From UMGS1322 sp900550765 (GTDB lineage Bacteria; Bacillota; Clostridia; Christensenellales; QALW01): 64,000 bases of DNA. Numbering within the stretch: position 1 is the stretch's first letter; every line of letters begins with the position of its first letter. Made by a program: the position numbers and the translations under genes. The notes below the pieces were generated by a model. That model made no database searches. It was not told the DNA's origin and saw only the letters and a list, made by a program, of their open reading frames with translations. Where the stretch lies: positions 1-64,000 of the forward strand of contig CAUDEY010000001.1 of assembly GCA_958448705.1 (NCBI GenBank). Direction: 5' to 3'. Of the stretch, positions 60,118-64,000 are shown piece by piece.

Positions 60118-61695
60118 ATGTGTTCCATTATGGGATATTGCGACCGCTGTGCCGACTTTTCTGCTTTTAAAAAAGGATTTGACCAAACAATTTCAAGGGG
60201 ACCTGACGACAGCAGAATTGTTGACACGGGAAACGGATTGTTAGGCTTTCACCGCTTGGCTATTATGGGCTTGACTCCCGAAGGTATGCAGCCGTTTGAA
60301 TTAAACGGCAGTTACGCCGTATGCAACGGGGAAATATACGGATATGAAAAATTAAAGGCACAGTTATCGCCGAAATATATCTTCCGAAGCGGGTCGGACT
60401 GTGAAATTCTGCTGCCGATGTACCAGGAATACGGAACCGATATGTTTCCAATGCTGGATGCTGAATTTGCTCTGATCTTCTATGACGCGCAAACAAAGGA
60501 GTATATCGCCGCAAGAGATCCTATCGGTATTCGTCCGCTTTACTACGGGTATGATAAACACGGTGTGATCGTTTTTGCAAGCGAAGCAAAAAACCTTGTA
60601 GAGCTGTGTGATACGATCCTGCCCTTTCCCCCGGGGCATTATTATAAAAACGGCCGCTTTATCTGCTATGACGATATCGCACGGGTAAAAACCATTTGTT
60701 ATGACGATCTGGATACCGTTTGTAAAAACATTCACGATAAATTGATCGCAGGCGTCGAAAAGAGATTGGTCTCCGATGCCAAAATCGGATTTTTACTCTC
60801 CGGCGGCCTGGATTCCTCGCTTGTGTGCGCAATTGCTGCAAGAAAAAGCCGTACCCCCATCCGTACGTTTGCCATTGGCATGCGCGAAGATGCCATTGAT
60901 TTAAAGTACGCCAGACAAACAGCAGATTATATCGGCAGCGAACATACGGAAGTTATGATGACAAAGCAGCAGGTTCTGGATAGTTTAGAAGAAGTCATCC
61001 ATCTGCTGGGCACCTATGATATTACGACCATCCGTGCCAGTATGGGAATGTATCTTCTCTGCAGATGGATCCACGAAAATACGGATATCCGCGTACTGCT
61101 GACCGGTGAGATCTCCGATGAACTATTCGGCTATAAATATACCGATTTTGCGCCTTCGGCTGAGGAATTTCAAAAAGAATCGGAAAAAAGGATCCGGGAG
61201 CTGCATATGTACGATGTTCTGCGCGCTGACCGCTGCATTTCCGTTAACTCCTTAGAAGCCCGTGTACCGTTCGGTGATCTGGCGTTCGTAAAATATGTCA
61301 TGTCTGTCGATCCGCAAAAGAAGCTTAATTCCTACGGAAAAGGAAAATATTTGCTCCGGCACGCTTTCGAGGGTGCGTATCTTCCCTTTGATATTCTCTA
61401 CCGTGAAAAAGCTGCTTTTTCCGACGCCGTAGGGCATTCAATGGTTGATTATCTGAAAGAATATGCAGAGAGCCGTTATACGCAAAAAGAATATGAGCAA
61501 AAACGCCTGCGGTACATGCATGCCGCACCGTTTACAAAAGAATCTCTTCTTTATCGTGAAATATTTGAAAAATATTATCCCGGACAGTCTCAAATGATCA
61601 CCGATTTCTGGATGCCGAATAGAGCCTGGGAGGGCTGCGATGTAAACGATCCTTCTGCCAGAGTCCTTTCTAACTACGGTGAAAGCGGAAAATAA
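60118..61695 (+). CDS. asnB: asparagine synthetase (glutamine-hydrolysing)
   Basis: This 525-aa enzyme amidates aspartate using glutamine. The start ATG is followed at once by the nucleophile Cys2 (MCSIMGYC), which fixes the start at 60118 with AAGGAGG upstream. The amidotransferase domain (about 1-195) has SRGPDDSRI, LGFHRLAIMG, CNGEIYGYEKLK and GSDCEILL. The synthetase domain has the PP-loop FLLSGGLDSSLVCAIAARKS and LLTGEISDELFGYKYTD. Its control by a tRNA-Asn T-box fits its role. Confidence 0.96.
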   Translation: MCSIMGYCDRCADFSAFKKGFDQTISRGPDDSRIVDTGNGLLGFHRLAIMGLTPEGMQPFELNGSYAVCNGEIYGYEKLKAQLSPKYIFRSGSDCEILLPMYQEYGTDMFPMLDAEFALIFYDAQTKEYIAARDPIGIRPLYYGYDKHGVIVFASEAKNLVELCDTILPFPPGHYYKNGRFICYDDIARVKTICYDDLDTVCKNIHDKLIAGVEKRLVSDAKIGFLLSGGLDSSLVCAIAARKSRTPIRTFAIGMREDAIDLKYARQTADYIGSEHTEVMMTKQQVLDSLEEVIHLLGTYDITTIRASMGMYLLCRWIHENTDIRVLLTGEISDELFGYKYTDFAPSAEEFQKESEKRIRELHMYDVLRADRCISVNSLEARVPFGDLAFVKYVMSVDPQKKLNSYGKGKYLLRHAFEGAYLPFDILYREKAAFSDAVGHSMVDYLKEYAESRYTQKEYEQKRLRYMHAAPFTKESLLYREIFEKYYPGQSQMITDFWMPNRAWEGCDVNDPSARVLSNYGESGK

Positions 61696-61715
61696 TAAAA
61701 ACAGGTGCATTCCTG

Positions 61716-61748
61716 AAAAAGGGAGCCGGCAGTACGGCTCCCTTTTTT
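61716..61748. terminator. terminator after asnB, probably bidirectional
   Basis: AAAAAGGGAGCCG (61716-61728) pairs with CGGCTCCCTTTTT (61735-61747), with T-run on the plus strand and A-run on the left side for the convergent gene. Confidence 0.88.
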
Positions 61749-61787
61749 TACTTTAAAACTTTTTGCTGTTAAAATAATAAAGACAGC

Positions 61788-62627
61788 CTATTTGCGGACA
61801 ACTACGGCATGCAGCATATAATGATCCGAATATGCAAACGGTTCCATTGCAACAGAATGTCCGCTCCAGCCCGAGGATAGAATAATATTATCCGGTCCCA
61901 GGTGATAAGGATAAAACGTTTCAAAGTATTGTTCAAAACTGTTCAAAGGCGTTGCGTCGGGAAATATTTCAAATTCCTGGTAATCCGACGTATTAAAATC
62001 TCCGGTAATTACGTATTCCTGTGTTTTTGCGAGTTCCTGCGCAATCTCCTCCAATTGCTTTTGCCGAATATTTGTATTCCTTCCAAAAGTTAAATGTGTT
62101 ACAAAAAAATCAATAAACTCCGTACCAATGCGAAGAACCGCATGGCCAAGAACACGCTGCTCTGTCCCTTGGGAATAGAGCAAAACTGTTTCAAAGCTTA
62201 TAATCTCATAGCGGCTTAAAACTGCAACGCCATATTCGCCGCCTTGAAAATCCAAAGCTTTGGCAAACGCATAATACGGACAGCCCGCCGCCTCCGCAAT
62301 TTTCTGCAGCGCATCCTGATATCCGATACGCTCCGTTTTTTGATCCACCTCCTGCAAACCTATAACGTCAATACCAAGTTCTGCAATTTTTTTGCCTATC
62401 AGGGAATAATCATAATTCACCATTGCGCCATGCTGAATATTATACGTAGCAACATGTAAGCTAAGTGCTTCTCCCGGTGCTGCAGGTGCAACCGTCGATC
62501 CAGAAGCTTCAGTGGTTAAAAGTTCTATATCATCATGCGGCTTTGTACACGCCGCTAAAAGCAATACGCTAATCATTAAAATTACTGCAGTTACAATTTC
62601 TTTTACGCTTCTTATCCGCCTATACAT
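61788..62627 (-). CDS. endonuclease/exonuclease/phosphatase-family lipoprotein
   Basis: This 279-aa protein has a signal peptide with lipobox LLLAAC (Cys27) and the EEP fold: HVATYNIQHG, IGLQEVD (metal Glu), FFVTHLTFGR, ITGDFNTSDY and the C-terminal YSDHYMLHAVV. Family members include secreted nucleases, sphingomyelinases and inositol-phosphate phosphatases, so the substrate is open. AAGGAGG precedes the ATG. It follows the DUF3737 gene after 33 bp and is probably read from the same MerR-type promoter. Confidence 0.92.
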   Translation of the reverse strand: MYRRIRSVKEIVTAVILMISVLLLAACTKPHDDIELLTTEASGSTVAPAAPGEALSLHVATYNIQHGAMVNYDYSLIGKKIAELGIDVIGLQEVDQKTERIGYQDALQKIAEAAGCPYYAFAKALDFQGGEYGVAVLSRYEIISFETVLLYSQGTEQRVLGHAVLRIGTEFIDFFVTHLTFGRNTNIRQKQLEEIAQELAKTQEYVITGDFNTSDYQEFEIFPDATPLNSFEQYFETFYPYHLGPDNIILSSGWSGHSVAMEPFAYSDHYMLHAVVVRK

Positions 62628-62660
62628 TTTTCCTCCTTGCTTTCAAATATACGCAAAATT

Positions 62661-63503
62661 CTATATTTTTCTCTGTGTAATTTTGCAATCGGATTTGACC
62701 AGTGAATTTTCAGTTATGATTTCACCGATTCTATCCGCAGTAATAAACCCTGACCGCGGATTTTTTACCGAAAGAATCTCTCCGTTGATCTCGGCCTCTA
62801 CTTCAGAATATTCAAACGCAAGATCTGTTTGTTCCATAGTGCAGTTGATCAGCTTCAGTTTTTTGCAGTAGCATAAAGGCTGTGTACCGATAATCCGGCA
62901 ATTTTCCAAGGTTAATCCTTCGGAATACCATCCTAAGTATTCGCCCTTTACCGTGCTGTTCCTTACCGTTACATTTTTGCTGTGCCAGAATGCGTCCTTG
63001 GTATCCAGCACCGATGCCTCAATTTCGATCTCTTTTGTATATTGAAAAGAATATTTGCCATGCAAATCCAAGGAGTGTATCCCGATATCTCTGCTTTCAA
63101 ACAAAAAATATTCCGATTCAATCCGGCAGTCTTTACTTTTGAGTTTTCTGCACCGCCACCCAAATTCAGGGGAAAGAATTTTACACTTCTCTAAAGTAAC
63201 ATTCTCACATTCCCGCAGACACTTTACGCTTAAAATTTCGGTATCGGCAATTTTCCCTTCCCTGCAATACCAAAGAGGGGCTCGTGCGGTTTCTTCCATT
63301 TTTGAATTTTCAACCAAAAAATCCCTTGCATGCCAAAGCGGATACCGCAACGCAAACCTGCAGCCAGTTACCGCAATATGCCGGCACTCCTTTAAGGCAG
63401 ATTCTCCATCAGCGGCACCGGCAAAAGTACAATTTTTAACCGTTGCCTTCTGTAAATGATATAATGCCCGTTCTTCCTCATATATTTTATTTTCAATCTG
63501 CAT
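62661..63503 (-). CDS. DUF3737 family protein
   Basis: This 280-aa protein shows repeated beta-helix-like rungs with Cys/Lys-rich 'KxCxI' patterns (NCTFAGAADGESALKECRHI, PLWHARDFLVENSKM, APLWYCREGKI, NCRIIGTQPLCYCKKLKL) and the C-terminal EILSVKNPRSGFITADRIGE, all typical of DUF3737. No enzyme activity is known. AAGGAG precedes the ATG. Its promoter has MerR-regulator architecture, so it is probably induced by a small-molecule or redox stress sensed by a regulator encoded elsewhere. Confidence 0.92.
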   Translation of the reverse strand: MQIENKIYEEERALYHLQKATVKNCTFAGAADGESALKECRHIAVTGCRFALRYPLWHARDFLVENSKMEETARAPLWYCREGKIADTEILSVKCLRECENVTLEKCKILSPEFGWRCRKLKSKDCRIESEYFLFESRDIGIHSLDLHGKYSFQYTKEIEIEASVLDTKDAFWHSKNVTVRNSTVKGEYLGWYSEGLTLENCRIIGTQPLCYCKKLKLINCTMEQTDLAFEYSEVEAEINGEILSVKNPRSGFITADRIGEIITENSLVKSDCKITQRKI

Positions 63504-63542
63504 AGATACTCCTTATATCATGAACCATATTTTGTTGTTTTT

Positions 63543-63573
63543 ATCATAGCACTTAGAGTTGACTCCAAGTCAA
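63543..63573 (-). promoter_or_regulatory. MerR-type promoter with dyad operator for DUF3737
   Basis: On the minus strand TTGACT (63573-63568) and TATGAT (63548-63543) are 19 bp apart, longer than the 17 bp optimum. The spacer holds a dyad (63551-63570): ACTTGGAGT and ACTCTAAGT around a CA centre, 9-bp arms with one mismatch. A 19-20 bp spacer filled by a dyad is the hallmark of MerR-activated promoters, where the protein twists the DNA to align the boxes. Confidence 0.8.
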
Positions 63574-63650
63574 GCTTTATTTTTTATTTTCACCGTTTTT
63601 TCATTTTACTATGAATAGCAAAAAAGCGGCAGGAAAACGCATGCTAATAC

Positions 63651-63686
63651 AAAACGGCCCGAAAGGAAATTCCCTCAAGCCGTTTT
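63651..63686. repeat. hairpin in the gap between DUF3737 and the zinc-ribbon gene
   Basis: AAAACGGC (63651-63658) pairs with GCCGTTTT (63679-63686), with an inner GGAAATTCC palindrome. Both sides have short T/A runs. It is a terminator-like structure without a clear transcript. Apart from this hairpin, the MerR promoter and the terminator at 63778-63813, I see nothing else in the 63504-63818 gap. Confidence 0.5.
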
Positions 63687-63777
63687 AAATATTGTTTCAA
63701 CAAACGAAATCCTTCGATCCATCCTATAAAAAACAATTTGGATGTTTTATAAAAGCAACCGCAAAACAGCTTTTTAC

Positions 63778-63813
63778 CTAAAAAAAATACCCTGCTGAAA
63801 AAGCGCAGGGTAT
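63778..63813 (-). terminator. terminator after the zinc-ribbon gene
   Basis: On the minus strand ATACCCTGC (63813-63805) pairs with GCAGGGTAT (63795-63787), followed by a run of T, a few bases after the TAA stop. Confidence 0.82.
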
Positions 63814-63818
63814 AAACC

Positions 63819-64000
63819 TTAAATAAAAAAGCAGATTGCACTAAGCAAACAAAACGCACCTATCCAAAGGCCGATTACCAATCCGACAGGGTTTTTAGGC
63901 ACAGGTGGAAGCACATCCGCCGGCGGCATGGAAGGAGCCGCTCTATGCCCACAGTAAGCACAAACACTGCCTTGATTCATAATTTGTCCGCAAGTAGGAC
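63819..64000 (-). CDS. C-terminal part of a zinc-ribbon membrane protein, cut by the window edge
   Basis: The last 59 codons are visible. They read PTCGQIMNQGSVCAYCGHRA, which is the end of a CxxC...CxxC zinc ribbon, then a proline-rich linker (PSMPPADVLPPVPK) and one transmembrane helix (VGLVIGLWIGAFCLLSAICF) ending in FI. Small zinc-ribbon plus membrane-helix proteins of this kind are common in Firmicutes and have no assigned function. The start is outside the window. Confidence 0.8.
   Translation of the reverse strand, partial: PTCGQIMNQGSVCAYCGHRAAPSMPPADVLPPVPKNPVGLVIGLWIGAFCLLSAICFFI

Noticed and set aside
63644..63859. 71-codon leftward open frame
   Set aside because: It contains two hairpins and the terminator of the zinc-ribbon gene, and overlaps that gene's 3' end in another frame.
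1..64000. tRNA, rRNA, CRISPR arrays, insertion sequences, prophage or toxin-antitoxin modules
   Set aside because: Reading both strands gave no cloverleaf, repeat-spacer array, transposase or phage gene that I could support.

Overview
This window looks like chromosome of a spore-forming, moderately low-GC Firmicute of class Clostridia, probably an uncultured plant-glycan-degrading gut lineage. The evidence is a GerA-type spore germination operon, T-box leaders on tRNA-related genes, near-consensus sigma-A promoters (TTGACA/TATAAT, 16-18 bp spacers), A/GGAGG ribosome binding sites with several TTG starts, the LL-diaminopimelate aminotransferase (dapL) route, type III glutamine synthetase, and several glycosidases and esterases with no visible signal peptide. 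I found no insertion sequence, prophage, CRISPR array, tRNA or rRNA.

Layout. 1-4.5 kb: end of a glycosidase-like gene, an MBL-fold hydrolase, a size-reduced alaS, nfo, and a family-6 type DNA glycosylase. 4.5-8.3 kb: germination operon in the order gerAA-gerAC-small membrane ORF-gerAB, read leftward. 8.3-11.5 kb: small ORFs, a GH110-like beta-helix glycosidase and a GDPD phosphodiesterase. 11.6-15.4 kb: leftward operon of a membrane-anchored protein, an MecA_N-type penicillin-binding protein and a PfoR/EIIC-type membrane protein. 15.4-20.5 kb: T-box leader, ileS, and two RNA-modification-type genes. 20.5-30.3 kb: CE15-like esterase, rfbA, clan GH-D glycosidase, citrate synthase, sialate esterase/YfcE/RdgB/MFS operon, comF. 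30.3-36.9 kb: leftward radical SAM/DUF2344/RNase G/Sua5 operon followed by a ParB-like gene and an acetyltransferase. 37-45.4 kb: O-antigen-ligase-like protein, ZIP transporter, upp, DUF5060/DUF4038 glycosidase, AlbA_2 protein, Ca2+/Na+ exchanger, LUD protein.

45.4-61.7 kb is the most coherent block, a nitrogen and amino-acid island. Leftward from 55.7 kb run a four-gene split glutamate synthase (gltB1 amidotransferase, gltB2 FMN domain, an apparently frameshifted ferredoxin, an FAD oxidoreductase, gltB3 GXGXG domain), a short glutamine synthetase, an ANTAR RNA-binding regulator with a degenerate receiver, purA, dapF and dapL. Rightward run glnN, an Amt-PII fusion and asnB. Both divergent mRNAs begin with leader terminators (one leftward, two in tandem rightward), a layout suited to ANTAR-type antitermination. 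asnB is preceded, inside the operon, by a T-box with an AAC (Asn) specifier, a UGGC tRNA-acceptor bulge and no U-run terminator, which suggests translational control.

61.7-64 kb: an endonuclease/exonuclease/phosphatase lipoprotein and a DUF3737 gene behind a 19-bp-spacer MerR-type promoter with a dyad operator, then the end of a zinc-ribbon membrane protein gene.
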